Of a DNA stretch of 64,000 nt, positions 1 to 9,799 are shown piece by piece. A model generated the notes under the pieces. That model was given only the letters and a program-made list of their open reading frames with translations, made no database searches and was not told the DNA's origin. The translations under genes and the position numbers were made by a program. The stretch is from positions 186,001 to 250,000 of the forward strand of contig NZ_JTEO01000005.1 in assembly GCF_024500045.1 (NCBI RefSeq), in the 5' to 3' direction. Position 1 is the stretch's first letter. Every line of letters starts with the position of its first letter. Source of the DNA: Methanolobus chelungpuianus (lineage in GTDB: Archaea; Halobacteriota; Methanosarcinia; Methanosarcinales; Methanosarcinaceae).

Positions 1-1695
1 GACTATTTCAGTGAAATAGACAGCAAATATTACTATCTATTCCCGGCGCTCTTCTTCGTATTCTTTGCCATATCTATAGCACTGCTTTACTTTAATGCGA
101 TCAGGCCTTACAGCTATTATGCAGTCATAACCGTAATGGCCACATTGATCCTTGCCCAGATCCTTTTCTTCCCGACTGGACGAAGCAGGTCCATGCTGAT
201 ACTCTTCCAGTCAAGCCTCCTACTGCTTGACATCATATGGGGAGTGAGCCTGAACTACTTTTTCTCCATTGAGAGAACTGACTCCTTCTTCCATTCATGG
301 ATGATCCAGATACTTGTGGAAGAAGGGACCATCAACGAGAATTTCGACCTGTATAGGAATTTTCCCCTGTGGCATATCCTCTGCGCCGCGATCTACAAGG
401 TCAGTGCCATGGATATGTCGTATTATAAGGCCATGTACCTGGTCAACGGAGTTATTTTTGCAGCCATACCTCCGGGAGTGTACATACTCTCAAAGAAACT
501 GTTCACCGAGGAAAAAGTAGCTCTGCTCGCTGCCCTCTTTGTGTCCTTCTATCCTGAAGTGCTCAAATACGGGATAGCCGCACTTGCAAGAAGCCCCATC
601 TCCTTCTTAGGCATATTGCTCGTGATCACACTGCTGTACCACAGGAGCTTTGCTGCCACCCTGATGGCTATTGCCATGACGATATCCATAATTGTGTTCC
701 ATACGGTATCAATTCCTTTCTTGCTTGCGGTGTTTGCAGTACTATACCTGCTCCAGAGGATATACGGCGTAGTAAGCGAACAAGAGATAGTGGACGCCGA
801 TTACTTGGCATTTGCAGTTGCTGCAATGTTAGCCTACTGGATGTATATCTCTATAAGCCTTTTCGAAACGATCATTAACAACATAACGGCTTCAGCTCCT
901 GACGAGGTTTCAACTAGAGGCGTTTTTCTGGCTCCTCTTAACGAGCTGTTCAATTACCTTCACTATTCACCGCTTCTCTTCTTCTTGCTCATCGGGACAC
1001 TGGAAGCATTGAGGAAAGATCGTATACCACATGGTGTAAAAGTTGTATGTATTGCCGCATTACTTTTCACTGCTGTATCTTTTCCTGGCCCGGGTCTGCT
1101 CATCACCAAACTGGGCGGCAACTTTAATATTGACAGGTTTGGAGAGTACGTCTTCTTCCTGATAGTCTTTGCCGCATCCTTTGGTTTCTACACCATTTAT
1201 ACCAGATCCAGGAGACACTTAAAAAGCACTTTGATAATACTTTTCATGATACTGGTGTTCCTTTCGGTTTCCAATGACTTCATCGCTTCGGACAATCCGC
1301 TTGTCAAACGGCCGTTCTATACATTCTACCTGACGGAAGAAGAAGTAAATGGCTTTGATCACGCCGGCAATACATCAAGAGGCTTTGTGATGTCAGATTT
1401 CGTTACAACCAGATACATGTATTTCACATACTACAGAGAGAAAAGCCATATACTCGAAGTAGATAACCAAACACAGAATATCGTCAAGGGCAATGATTCA
1501 GATCTGGTTCTCATAAGAAAAGGGGAGCTTGAGAGAAGACCGCTGAGATTTTATATAGCGGAGAAAGGATTTATCAAGGAGCCCAGCATCGATGATTCCT
1601 TGGAATACTACTATCCTAGTAATAAGAAGTTGTGGTCTTCTCTGAATAAATATGATAAGATATACGACTCAAGCAGCATCTCAACTTACATATGA
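1..1695 (+). CDS. Polytopic membrane glycosyltransferase-like protein (5' end outside window)
   Basis: The frame is open from the first base of the window, so the true start lies upstream and 564 residues are visible. The chain is very hydrophobic, with about ten likely membrane segments, and ends in a soluble part of roughly 110 residues. A loop with ERTDSFFHSW followed by FPLWHI resembles the first extracytoplasmic loop of ArnT/PMT-type (GT39/GT83-like) transferases, where an acidic residue binds the lipid-linked sugar. That family call is an inference from topology and this loop. It could instead be an uncharacterised membrane protein of a glycan cluster. It is convergent with the next gene, 17 bp away, and lies beside amidotransferase and FemAB genes, which supports a role in building or attaching surface glycan. 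Confidence 0.6.
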   Translation, partial: DYFSEIDSKYYYLFPALFFVFFAISIALLYFNAIRPYSYYAVITVMATLILAQILFFPTGRSRSMLILFQSSLLLLDIIWGVSLNYFFSIERTDSFFHSWMIQILVEEGTINENFDLYRNFPLWHILCAAIYKVSAMDMSYYKAMYLVNGVIFAAIPPGVYILSKKLFTEEKVALLAALFVSFYPEVLKYGIAALARSPISFLGILLVITLLYHRSFAATLMAIAMTISIIVFHTVSIPFLLAVFAVLYLLQRIYGVVSEQEIVDADYLAFAVAAMLAYWMYISISLFETIINNITASAPDEVSTRGVFLAPLNELFNYLHYSPLLFFLLIGTLEALRKDRIPHGVKVVCIAALLFTAVSFPGPGLLITKLGGNFNIDRFGEYVFFLIVFAASFGFYTIYTRSRRHLKSTLIILFMILVFLSVSNDFIASDNPLVKRPFYTFYLTEEEVNGFDHAGNTSRGFVMSDFVTTRYMYFTYYREKSHILEVDNQTQNIVKGNDSDLVLIRKGELERRPLRFYIAEKGFIKEPSIDDSLEYYYPSNKKLWSSLNKYDKIYDSSSISTYI

Positions 1696-1712
1696 AAAAC
1701 AAAGGAAAGCGT

Positions 1713-2726
1713 TCACGTTAGTGAACTGCTCTTCTTATAGAGGTTCAGGTAGGCCCATTCTGCCACAACCCCAATGCTGCTACGCCTGAATACCCTGTAA
1801 CTTGTCTCAAGGGAGGGGTTAAAATGGGACTTAAAAGAACATAGCCTTCGGGTATCAGCTCCACCTATCTCAAAAACACTATTTGTGTTCTTGGCCATCT
1901 TGATGAATTCCCAGAATATGAACTCATTGACAGGCAGGTTCACATCCGGCTTTGGAGTTCCAAGCCAAGAGATCAGCTTGTTTTTATACATGATAGCTAA
2001 ATTGGACCCTACGATAACGCCTTCCTCATCATATACGTAGTATAGCCTGATATTATCTGGGTACAGATGGAGCAGGTCTGCAAGGTATTCCATACTTATG
2101 ATCGGAAGCTTTAAACCCTGCTCCTTATATCTTCTCGACAGCAGATCAAAGAAAGGAGCAAGCTCAGTGCTCTGTACCATTTCTATGCCGAACTTTTTAC
2201 TATTGATTCCCCGTATCAGACGCTTTGTTGAGCGGCTGAATCCCTTGAGTATGTCATCCAGGGAAGCATCAGTAGGAATATAATAAGTGAACAGAGGGTC
2301 CACCGAATAATCGTTCCATTTGAACTCCCTTATATCACTGAAAGCAGAAGGCAGCTGAATGGACAGATAAACAGGAGATAGTTTATCAAGCTTTTCTGTG
2401 ATACCTTTCACAATCTCCTTTAAGCGGGCTTCTTTACCGTTCTGTGTAAGTTCGACATAGTCTGAACTCATTATAAATCCCATGTATGGTATCCCCGTAC
2501 GTGGAGGGGGTGAGAAGACCGCACTTACTCGGTAATTGGACTTCAGAAAAGCCGGGAATACGCCTGCCAATGTGTCCTTTACGTAGATGCCGTAAGGAAG
2601 CAAGATATAACCTGTATGTTTTTCAATGGTCTTCAGAAAATCCCATTTGTGAAAAAGAGTCCCATATGGACTACTGTCAACAAAATCGTCCCATATGCTG
2701 GAATCATCTAGAGTCGATATCTGCAT
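1713..2726 (-). CDS. FemAB/GNAT-like transferase, copy 1
   Basis: A 337-residue protein of the FemAB-like double GNAT type. It starts MQISTLDDSSIWDDF and carries SPYGTLFHKWDFL near residue 18 and a C-terminal GGADTRRLCSFKSHFN block, both also present in the paralogue at 5.1-6.1 kb. FemAB proteins transfer amino acids or acyl groups onto sugar or peptide acceptors; archaea lack murein, so a surface-glycan amino sugar is the likelier acceptor (inference). The ATG is preceded by GGAGA at good spacing. No membrane segment is visible, so a cytoplasmic enzyme is expected. It is divergent from the amidotransferase gene. Confidence 0.72.
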   Translation of the reverse strand: MQISTLDDSSIWDDFVDSSPYGTLFHKWDFLKTIEKHTGYILLPYGIYVKDTLAGVFPAFLKSNYRVSAVFSPPPRTGIPYMGFIMSSDYVELTQNGKEARLKEIVKGITEKLDKLSPVYLSIQLPSAFSDIREFKWNDYSVDPLFTYYIPTDASLDDILKGFSRSTKRLIRGINSKKFGIEMVQSTELAPFFDLLSRRYKEQGLKLPIISMEYLADLLHLYPDNIRLYYVYDEEGVIVGSNLAIMYKNKLISWLGTPKPDVNLPVNEFIFWEFIKMAKNTNSVFEIGGADTRRLCSFKSHFNPSLETSYRVFRRSSIGVVAEWAYLNLYKKSSSLT

Positions 2727-3077
2727 TATTCTCTCCTATTCTTCAACCAAAAAGATATTTTACTGTAAATGTGAAATATTCCGGTATCCTTAGGCCGGAT
2801 CAGTTTGACCGGAGGCATTATTAATAGCGCCTCGGATGAACTGTTTACTTGCTAGTCAGAGCTGACTGTTATTACCCTATAAAGAATATCTAACTACCCA
2901 CTTAATAGCTTTTTGAAGCAATGATTACATAATACACTTCTATCGGCGGCTTATCAAGGATTTATGCCCCGGTAGAAATGTTTTCCAGAATCCCGTTATA
3001 AGTAGAATGCACTATGCAAACATGATACGGATCAGAAATTGTTATAAGGGAACAGCCACAGTATAATGTGTGGTAAA
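2727..3077. promoter_or_regulatory. Divergent intergenic region between FemAB-like gene and amidotransferase
   Basis: About 350 bp without a convincing gene. It must hold the promoters of both flanking genes, since they point away from each other. AT-rich stretches such as TATAAAGAATAT near 2878 could be a TATA box, but no single site can be fixed by eye. Confidence 0.35.
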
Positions 3078-4997
3078 ATGTGTGGGATTACAGGGTTTAA
3101 CTGGAAGGATGCGAAGCTACTTCAAAATATGTGCGATGCCATAAGGCACAGGGGACCTGATGATGAAGGAGCCTATGTGGACGACAGTGTGTCGCTTGGA
3201 CACAGGAGACTGTCCATACTGGATCTTTCCGAGAAGGGGCACCAGCCTATGTATAGCGAGAACGGGGACCTGGTCCTGATCTATAACGGAGAAGTCTACA
3301 ACTTTTTAGAGATAAAGGAAGACCTGCTGGAAAAGGGCCATCATTTCAACAGCAGGACTGATACGGAGGTCATACTTCACAGCTACCAGGAATATGGCAC
3401 CGACTGCGTACAGCATTTCAATGGCATGTGGGCCTTCTGCATCTATGATAAAACAAAGCAGACACTTTTCCTTAGCAGGGACAGGTTCGGGATCAAGCCC
3501 CTGTACTATTACTACGATGGCAGTTCCTTCATTTTCGCCTCGGAGATCAAGGCCATCCTCGAACACGACATACCCCGCAAGGAAAACAGGGCGATAATAT
3601 TCGATTACCTTTACTACAACCTGACAGATCACACGGAAGACACCTTTTTCGAGGGCATCAGGAGACTTATGCCAGGGCATAACCTTGTCTTTGATCTCAG
3701 GAACGGGAAAATGGAGATCAACCGGTATTACGATGTTCATGAAAGACTGGTTGAAGGTGCCAATGACAGTGACAGGCTCAGGGAGATCTTTACGGATGCA
3801 GTCCGTAAGAGACTCATTGCCGATGTCCCGGTAGGCAGTTGCCTGAGCGGAGGGATCGACTCCTCATCGATAGTCGTCACCATGAGAAAAGTAGACCCAG
3901 ACGCCCTTATAAAGACATTCTCCCTGAGATTCCCGGACATGAAGATCGATGAGACCGTCTACCAGAAGGAGATAAGTGAAATGGTCAGCTCGGTCAGCCA
4001 TGCTGTGACCCCCGAGCCTTCGGAGCTCATGCGGGACCTTGAAGACCTGTTCATGACACAGGAGGAGCCATTCAGCGGGACAAGCGTGTACGGGCAGTAC
4101 AGGGTCATGAAGCTTGCGCAGGACAGCGGTATCAAGGTCCTGCTGGACGGGCAGGGGGCAGATGAGGTACTGGCAGGATATCACTATTTCCATGGATATT
4201 ATTACTACGAACTGCTCAAGGGACTTGACATCCCGCATCTTATGAAGGAAACAAACAACTATTACTCCAAATCTGGTTCTTTGTCTCCTTTGACATACCT
4301 CCTGCTGCGCGCTACCAGTGCAGGTATGAAGAAACTCATCTATAATCACCGGAAGGTGCCCTTCCTCTCCCAGCAGTTCATCAAGGAGAACCAGGGCAGG
4401 AAGGACAGCAGATGGCATCTCTCGTCCCTGGACGAAGCCCTGTATGAGAGCCTGATGGTATACTCGCTTCCCCATCTGCTAAGGTTCGAGGACAAGAATT
4501 CCATGAGATTCTCTATCGAATCAAGGGTTCCCTTCCTCGATTATCGCTTTGTAGAGTATGCATTCTCCATGCCCTCTGAAATGAAGATACATGAAGGGGT
4601 CACCAAGTATGCGTTCAGGAAAGCCATGGAAGGAGAGCTGCCGCAAAGCATACTGTCCAGGTACGACAAGATAGGCTTTGCAACGCCTGAGCAGAAATGG
4701 CTTCAGGAAAAATCAATGATCGAGCTGATGCGCGATATAATAGCTTCGGACAGCTTCAGGTCCAGGGACTTCTGGAACGCCGAGCTTGTGGCGGACATGT
4801 ACAACAGGATGCTGACAGGAGAGTCATCAGGCATCTTTGTGGGCACTGAGATCTGGAGATGCATCTCCGTAGAGCTGTGGATGCGCCTGTATATCGAAAA
4901 ACAGCGCTCTTCATTGCCTGTCCCCGTACAGGCACCAGTGCCGGAACCATTGGCAGTGCTTGCTCCCGGGGAAGAGGCCGTTGAAACACTAAGCTGA
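3078..4997 (+). CDS. asnB: Asparagine synthase-type glutamine amidotransferase
   Basis: Class II glutamine amidotransferase fused to a synthetase domain (639 residues). I place the start at the second ATG (3078, not 3066), because this gives Met-Cys-Gly-Ile-Thr-Gly and exposes the catalytic Cys2 once Met is removed. The glutaminase half has RHRGPDDEG, LGHRRLSI and IYNGEVYNF; the synthetase half has the PP-loop SGGIDSS near residue 257. It releases ammonia from glutamine and amidates an AMP-activated carboxylate. Paralogues in polysaccharide clusters amidate uronic acids or are associated with exopolysaccharide systems. The position between two FemAB-like genes and a deacetylase suggests that role rather than free asparagine synthesis, but substrate cannot be read from sequence. 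Confidence 0.88.
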   Translation: MCGITGFNWKDAKLLQNMCDAIRHRGPDDEGAYVDDSVSLGHRRLSILDLSEKGHQPMYSENGDLVLIYNGEVYNFLEIKEDLLEKGHHFNSRTDTEVILHSYQEYGTDCVQHFNGMWAFCIYDKTKQTLFLSRDRFGIKPLYYYYDGSSFIFASEIKAILEHDIPRKENRAIIFDYLYYNLTDHTEDTFFEGIRRLMPGHNLVFDLRNGKMEINRYYDVHERLVEGANDSDRLREIFTDAVRKRLIADVPVGSCLSGGIDSSSIVVTMRKVDPDALIKTFSLRFPDMKIDETVYQKEISEMVSSVSHAVTPEPSELMRDLEDLFMTQEEPFSGTSVYGQYRVMKLAQDSGIKVLLDGQGADEVLAGYHYFHGYYYYELLKGLDIPHLMKETNNYYSKSGSLSPLTYLLLRATSAGMKKLIYNHRKVPFLSQQFIKENQGRKDSRWHLSSLDEALYESLMVYSLPHLLRFEDKNSMRFSIESRVPFLDYRFVEYAFSMPSEMKIHEGVTKYAFRKAMEGELPQSILSRYDKIGFATPEQKWLQEKSMIELMRDIIASDSFRSRDFWNAELVADMYNRMLTGESSGIFVGTEIWRCISVELWMRLYIEKQRSSLPVPVQAPVPEPLAVLAPGEEAVETLS

Positions 4998-5051
4998 GGA
5001 TACCCTGCAACAGCTACGGAAAAAAGAAAAGGGAGTATGGATCACAGGATC

Positions 5052-6062
5052 CTACACCTCTGCAGACGTCCTCTTTCGGTGCACATTGATGTAGAACCAT
5101 TCTGCCATGCTTCCTATGAGATCTTTCTTGTAGATCCTGTAATTGACATACATGTCAGGATTGAACTGTGATTTGAACGCGCAGAGGCGGGGGATATCGG
5201 CCCCTCCCATTTCCATTATCTGATAGCCTTCATTCTTGCTTTTCTTGATGAACTCCCAGAAAAGGAACTCATTGACAGGCGCTTTCACAGCAGGCTTCAC
5301 ACTACCCATCCACATGGTCAGTTTCCTGTGCTCGGATGTCAGCACACCCCCGATCATATTATCTTCAGCATCTGTAATGGAATAGACCTTTATTTGCGCA
5401 GGGAACAGCTGATGCAGTTCCTGGAGATATTCTTTACTGACTATGGGAAACGTGAGGCCCTGATCCCTGTACCTCTCCACCGAACTCTTATAGAACTGTC
5501 CTATATCGTTAGTCTCAACAAGCTTCATGTTATACTTATCCATTTTCTTCACGGCAGTGCGTTTTGAAGTGTTGAAGCCGTCGCATATCTCGTCGAGAGA
5601 ATGTTCAAGATTGAAATAGAAAGTATAGAGAGGATCTGTTATGAAACCATTCCATTTGAAGGGCCTGACATCGGTTATGGAAGGCGTGAGGCAAACGGAC
5701 ACGTAATTGGGAGATAAGCTGTCCACCTCGGCGGAGAATATCTTTCCCATCTCATAGAGCCTTTGCCCCTTCTTGCTTAACTTCATATTCATGCAGTTGC
5801 GACTCAGCACAAAACCCAGGTACGGTATCCCGGATTGCGGCGGAGGGGAGAACAGCATCTTCACACCACGGATATTCCTATAGAAGAGGGGTACTACGCA
5901 CATTATCTCTTCGCTTATATAAAAACCGTAAGGTAAAAGCTTATAGCCGGTATGCTTTTCAACGGTCTTAAGAAAATCCCATTTATGGAATACAGTTCCA
6001 CCCGGGCTCTGGTCAATAAATCTATCCCACATATCCTTTTCATGGATAATTGATATCTGCAT
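5052..6062 (-). CDS. FemAB/GNAT-like transferase, copy 2
   Basis: A 336-residue paralogue of the protein at 1.7-2.7 kb, sharing TVFHKWDFLKTVEKHTGY near the start and a GGADIPRLCAFKSQFN block near the end. A longer frame exists, but the start at 6062 gives the same MQIS N-terminus as copy 1 and has GGTGGAG just upstream. The start overlaps the end of the deacetylase gene by 23 bp, so the two are probably translationally coupled. Likely aminoacyl or acyl transfer onto a glycan precursor; substrate unknown. Confidence 0.72.
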   Translation of the reverse strand: MQISIIHEKDMWDRFIDQSPGGTVFHKWDFLKTVEKHTGYKLLPYGFYISEEIMCVVPLFYRNIRGVKMLFSPPPQSGIPYLGFVLSRNCMNMKLSKKGQRLYEMGKIFSAEVDSLSPNYVSVCLTPSITDVRPFKWNGFITDPLYTFYFNLEHSLDEICDGFNTSKRTAVKKMDKYNMKLVETNDIGQFYKSSVERYRDQGLTFPIVSKEYLQELHQLFPAQIKVYSITDAEDNMIGGVLTSEHRKLTMWMGSVKPAVKAPVNEFLFWEFIKKSKNEGYQIMEMGGADIPRLCAFKSQFNPDMYVNYRIYKKDLIGSMAEWFYINVHRKRTSAEV

Positions 6063-7092
6063 TTCTCCACCACTCATACATATCCCCACAACTGGTAATC
6101 CAGGCATTTTTCTGATTGCAATAATCAAGAATCTTCACATAGAGCTTTTTCCAATCCTTTAAATTGGGTGAGCTGAAAATATTGTTGTGCCACAGCACAG
6201 TTATTACACCATTATACTTGGCCCCCGTGTCAAGTATCTGTTTTGCCATCTCCCAGGCCTGGCTGAAAGAATCCGTATATTCGAAAAGGGCTATATCCAT
6301 TATGTTCAGAGGTATCTCCAGGATATCCAGTGCCCGGCTTTCCTCGGTATCGTATGGCCTGAAAGGATGGCACATCCCGTTCCTGAAACCTACAACATTG
6401 TTAAAGCCTAATGTAGTGTCATACTTGAAGCCTGCCTTTGAGAGCATCTTCCATGACTGGTTGATCTTCATTCTCAAATAATGGTTCCTGAACCCTATGA
6501 CAGGCCTGCCAAGGACGTTTTCAAGCCTTTGCTTCTCCCGGACCATCTCCTCATAGTTATCATAGGAATAATAACCACCATGGAGCCCGACCTCCCAGCC
6601 CCTGTCCACGATCTCCCCCATATATGTTCCGGCATCTTCTATATTATACCTGAATCTCCTCGGGTCCTTCTCAGCAGTCAGGAAATAAAAGGAGGACTTG
6701 GCGCCATACTCCTCTTCAATGTCCATTATTTCCCTGAAATTAAGGTAAGGAGACTCATGTTTGCCGTTGAATCTCCACAAGCTATGCTTCTTTAACTGCT
6801 CCAGATTCGCGCCTTTGACCGAATGCAGCATCGACAGAAGGGTATGATGGAAAGGAGGATATATGTCATCTATATCATGTGTCAGGCATACCCCGAACCT
6901 CCTCTCATCAGGCAGTTCGACCTTAAGCCCGTTCTCCACAAGCATCATGGAGGCATCCGGAGAAAGGATCTCCCTGATATCGTGCTTTTCAAGATTGCAA
7001 TAACTATCAACGTATGAATGCTGGTTGAACTCGTCACCATTGGCGGTGAATCTTTTCCATACTTCCGGACGCTGTCTTATTGATCCATACAT
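6040..7092 (-). CDS. Polysaccharide deacetylase family protein
   Basis: A 350-residue protein with the NodB-type fold. THDIDDIYP near residue 90 supplies the paired acidic residues of the first motif, and VGLHGGYYSYDN supplies a metal-binding histidine region. The family removes N-acetyl groups from amino sugars by a metal-dependent mechanism. I prefer the ATG at 7092 over a TTG at 7113, because GGGTGGGG lies directly upstream. There is no signal peptide, so it probably acts on a cytoplasmic or lipid-linked precursor. It lies 21 bp after the DUF354 gene and overlaps the following FemAB-like gene, forming a three-gene operon. Confidence 0.8.
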   Translation of the reverse strand: MYGSIRQRPEVWKRFTANGDEFNQHSYVDSYCNLEKHDIREILSPDASMMLVENGLKVELPDERRFGVCLTHDIDDIYPPFHHTLLSMLHSVKGANLEQLKKHSLWRFNGKHESPYLNFREIMDIEEEYGAKSSFYFLTAEKDPRRFRYNIEDAGTYMGEIVDRGWEVGLHGGYYSYDNYEEMVREKQRLENVLGRPVIGFRNHYLRMKINQSWKMLSKAGFKYDTTLGFNNVVGFRNGMCHPFRPYDTEESRALDILEIPLNIMDIALFEYTDSFSQAWEMAKQILDTGAKYNGVITVLWHNNIFSSPNLKDWKKLYVKILDYCNQKNAWITSCGDMYEWWRNADINYP

Positions 7093-7113
7093 GTTCCCCA
7101 CCCACAGGATCAA

Positions 7114-8151
7114 TCACTTTCTGGACTGGCTGGAGATAAAATCCATATATGCCACTACAAAACCGGTTACATCTATCTTATCACGTATAAGGTCATCCTT
7201 CTTCTTATCCCATTCCTGCTTGGCATGCTTATTGTTGAGTATCTCCACGGCCTTCTGGAGTGCCTGTCCCGAATCATTAAAGCTGTACATCAGCCCGTAC
7301 TTCTCTTCAAGTTCGGTAAAGTTACCCATTGTACCCACCAGAGATGAAACATATATCGAAGGAGTGCCGAGTATAGCACTTTCCACGGCTGTCGTACCGC
7401 CGTCACCTACATACAGGCTGGCATAGTACAGCAGGTCATGCAGCTTGTCCGGCCTCAGATGTATGCGATATTGCTCCAGTTCCGGTTCTAATTTCTGTTC
7501 TGAAGTTATGAATACTTTTCCGTATTTTCCCAGTTCCCGTACCATCTCCAGCTTATTAGTGACGCCATGCTGGCCCACATCATGGCTTGCACCCCAGGAC
7601 ACGAACCTTAGTACGATGATCCTTTCATTCCTGTCCAGGCCAAGGGACAAAAGGAAGTCCGGATCAGGACGGAAGTGTGCCGGATGGAGATATGCAAGTT
7701 CATGGTAGCCATTATAGCGAATCTGCTTCTTCCCGATATCAGTGACATAGGAAGTTGGTGTGAATACCATATCAGCAAAAGGAAGAGTTGCACGATTGGC
7801 AAGTTTTGCGTGCTCGGTATCCGTAAAGATCAGTGATTTTTTGTGCATCAGCCATGCAACATGGGCCACACACGGATTGAGTATGCCAGTGAGAACATCG
7901 GGATCGAACTTATAAGCTACCTTCAGCAATTTCATATCCCTTCCGGCCCACTCCTTCATCAGGTTCCCTTTACCGCTTCCCATCCTGCTTAAGACCTCAT
8001 AGTTGAACCCATAGGAATCAAGCAGATCGACAGTAACGTCTTTCTCCCTGGCGGTGACAAGTACCTCATGGCCGTTCTTTTGCATTGCCCACGCAATATT
8101 CTTATAGAAATGGACATGCGCAGGATGTCCTATATCAATTAGAACTTTCAT
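7114..8151 (-). CDS. DUF354 family glycosyltransferase-like protein
   Basis: A 345-residue protein starting MKVLIDIGHPAHVHFYKNI, the hallmark N-terminus of the DUF354 family, which has a GT-B fold like MurG and WecB. The GDGGTTAVESAILGTPSIY segment in the C-terminal half resembles the nucleotide-sugar binding part of such enzymes. The ATG at 8151 is preceded by GGGGG. It is the first gene of a minus-strand operon with the deacetylase and FemAB-like copy 2. The probable role is glycosyl transfer or nucleotide-sugar conversion for the surface glycan; the exact reaction is not known for this family. Confidence 0.75.
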   Translation of the reverse strand: MKVLIDIGHPAHVHFYKNIAWAMQKNGHEVLVTAREKDVTVDLLDSYGFNYEVLSRMGSGKGNLMKEWAGRDMKLLKVAYKFDPDVLTGILNPCVAHVAWLMHKKSLIFTDTEHAKLANRATLPFADMVFTPTSYVTDIGKKQIRYNGYHELAYLHPAHFRPDPDFLLSLGLDRNERIIVLRFVSWGASHDVGQHGVTNKLEMVRELGKYGKVFITSEQKLEPELEQYRIHLRPDKLHDLLYYASLYVGDGGTTAVESAILGTPSIYVSSLVGTMGNFTELEEKYGLMYSFNDSGQALQKAVEILNNKHAKQEWDKKKDDLIRDKIDVTGFVVAYMDFISSQSRK

Positions 8152-8422
8152 TGAACCCCCATATCTATAATACCTAACTCGTATATAATCATTTTTAAAT
8201 AGTCTTTGACAAATCTTTCCGTTGCAGGCAAAACAATATTGGTCATGGAAAGCCCCTCTTCCAGGCATGAAAAGCAGGTACAGGGAATTCCAGAAGGACC
8301 CTGTCGTGAAAAAGGATTTGCAGCATCAATGTAATAAATCATAATGACCATTATTCTTTACTTTCAATAACGGAGCATATTGCAAAACGGAAATAGAATA
8401 ACAAAAGCCGTAGAGCAATGAA

Positions 8423-9799
8423 ATGAGAAACAAAGGAAAAATCCTGTCCGGGAAGTCCCTTCTGCCTGAAAAGATAGTTTTACCTCTTCTGGTCCTTGCA
8501 GTCCTGATCATACTGTACCTCACTTACGGATACTTTATCCCGGAGAAGGAGGAAGTGCCTGTGAAGGCCGATATCATAGTGACTAAGAATCAGACCATAA
8601 CGGTCACGGAAGCAGGTACCGGGATAGTCATATATAATGGCACAAATGATCACGAGGCCATCAGGAAGGCGGTGAGCGCCATAGATCAGGGTATCGTACT
8701 GTTCGATGGGGGGAATTACAAGGTTGCTTCTTCCATTGTTCTCAACTCAGGCATTACAGTTATCGGAAAAGACTGCACGATAACAGGACACAGCGTATTC
8801 AGGATCTCTGATGCAGCAGATGTCACTGTAAAAGGGTTCGACTTCAGCAATCCGGATGAGAACTACGGCCGTCACTCCGGCACCAAGAGCATAATAGAAA
8901 TAACTAACAGCAGAGACTGCCAGATCCTGGAGAACACGTTCAGGAACTTTGGCGATTACGGCCTGTACGTATCAACACTCTCCCCGCTTCATCACAGCAC
9001 CCGCATAACCATAAAAGATAACCAGTTCCTTGATTATGGCTACTGCGGTATTATGATAGGAAAGCAGGCAAGCCAGATATTTGTCGAGGGCAACCTGTTC
9101 AGGGATATAAACACAAGGAAAATAAACCCCAACTCTTATGGGGTGGCCCTTGCAAAAGGCAGCAGCACATACAGGTATTCCGAATACATATACATCCGCA
9201 ATAATGTCGTCGAGAACAATCCCATGTGGGAAGGTATCGACAGCCATGGCGCAAACCATGTCTACATCCTGGACAATACCATAACGGACTGCAGGATACC
9301 GATTTCCGTTGCCCAGATAAACAGCGATAACCTCTATCCTGAACCCGTACATAATGTCACCATCAAGGGGAACTACATCAAAGGGAATATGAGCGCAACA
9401 AAACAGGACTCGGGCATCTATGTGATCGGTGGACGTGGTTCCGGAGGGCTCATCCAGCCATACAGGGATATTATCATATCCGGTAACACTGTCAGCGATG
9501 TGAACAACTGGCTTCACTCCAATGACGGGGGAATAGTGCTGATGAATGTCGACGGTGCCAGGGTTTTTGGCAACAGGATCTCGAATGTAGGAGGAACCGG
9601 CATCAATCTGGCAGGCGCGAACAATGTTCAGGTATATGACAATGACATAAAGAAGCTTGTCCGGATATCCAAGCCTATTTACGGCATTAGTGTGTCGCAG
9701 GCCAAGGATTCGTACATAATTGATATCAGGGACAACACAATAGACATCAGAAAGAACTGCATCTATTATGATGCCGATTATGCCTTCACCCACAAATAA
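8423..9799 (+). CDS. Membrane-anchored right-handed beta-helix protein
   Basis: A 458-residue protein with a short positively charged N-terminus, one membrane segment at about residues 17-38 (LPLLVLAVLIILYLTYGYF) and an outside domain made of parallel beta-helix coils. The helix carries the motifs shared by all members in this window: FSNPDENYGRH, QFLDYGYCGIMIGKQAS, WEGIDSHGAN and DVNNWLHSNDGG. Beta-helix proteins of this kind bind, cleave or epimerise polysaccharides. The strictly kept Asp-Ser-His could be catalytic, but this is inference. Its closest relative is the inverted gene at 27.1-28.4 kb. It is divergent from DUF354, and no strong ribosome site precedes the ATG. Confidence 0.78.
   Translation: MRNKGKILSGKSLLPEKIVLPLLVLAVLIILYLTYGYFIPEKEEVPVKADIIVTKNQTITVTEAGTGIVIYNGTNDHEAIRKAVSAIDQGIVLFDGGNYKVASSIVLNSGITVIGKDCTITGHSVFRISDAADVTVKGFDFSNPDENYGRHSGTKSIIEITNSRDCQILENTFRNFGDYGLYVSTLSPLHHSTRITIKDNQFLDYGYCGIMIGKQASQIFVEGNLFRDINTRKINPNSYGVALAKGSSTYRYSEYIYIRNNVVENNPMWEGIDSHGANHVYILDNTITDCRIPISVAQINSDNLYPEPVHNVTIKGNYIKGNMSATKQDSGIYVIGGRGSGGLIQPYRDIIISGNTVSDVNNWLHSNDGGIVLMNVDGARVFGNRISNVGGTGINLAGANNVQVYDNDIKKLVRISKPIYGISVSQAKDSYIIDIRDNTIDIRKNCIYYDADYAFTHK

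Noticed and set aside
8972-9793. 273-codon open frame opposite the first beta-helix gene
   Set aside because: Similar antisense frames occur opposite every paralogue (for example 10501-11184 and 11434-12180). They reflect repeated codon patterns of the beta-helix coils, and none has a start site or family.
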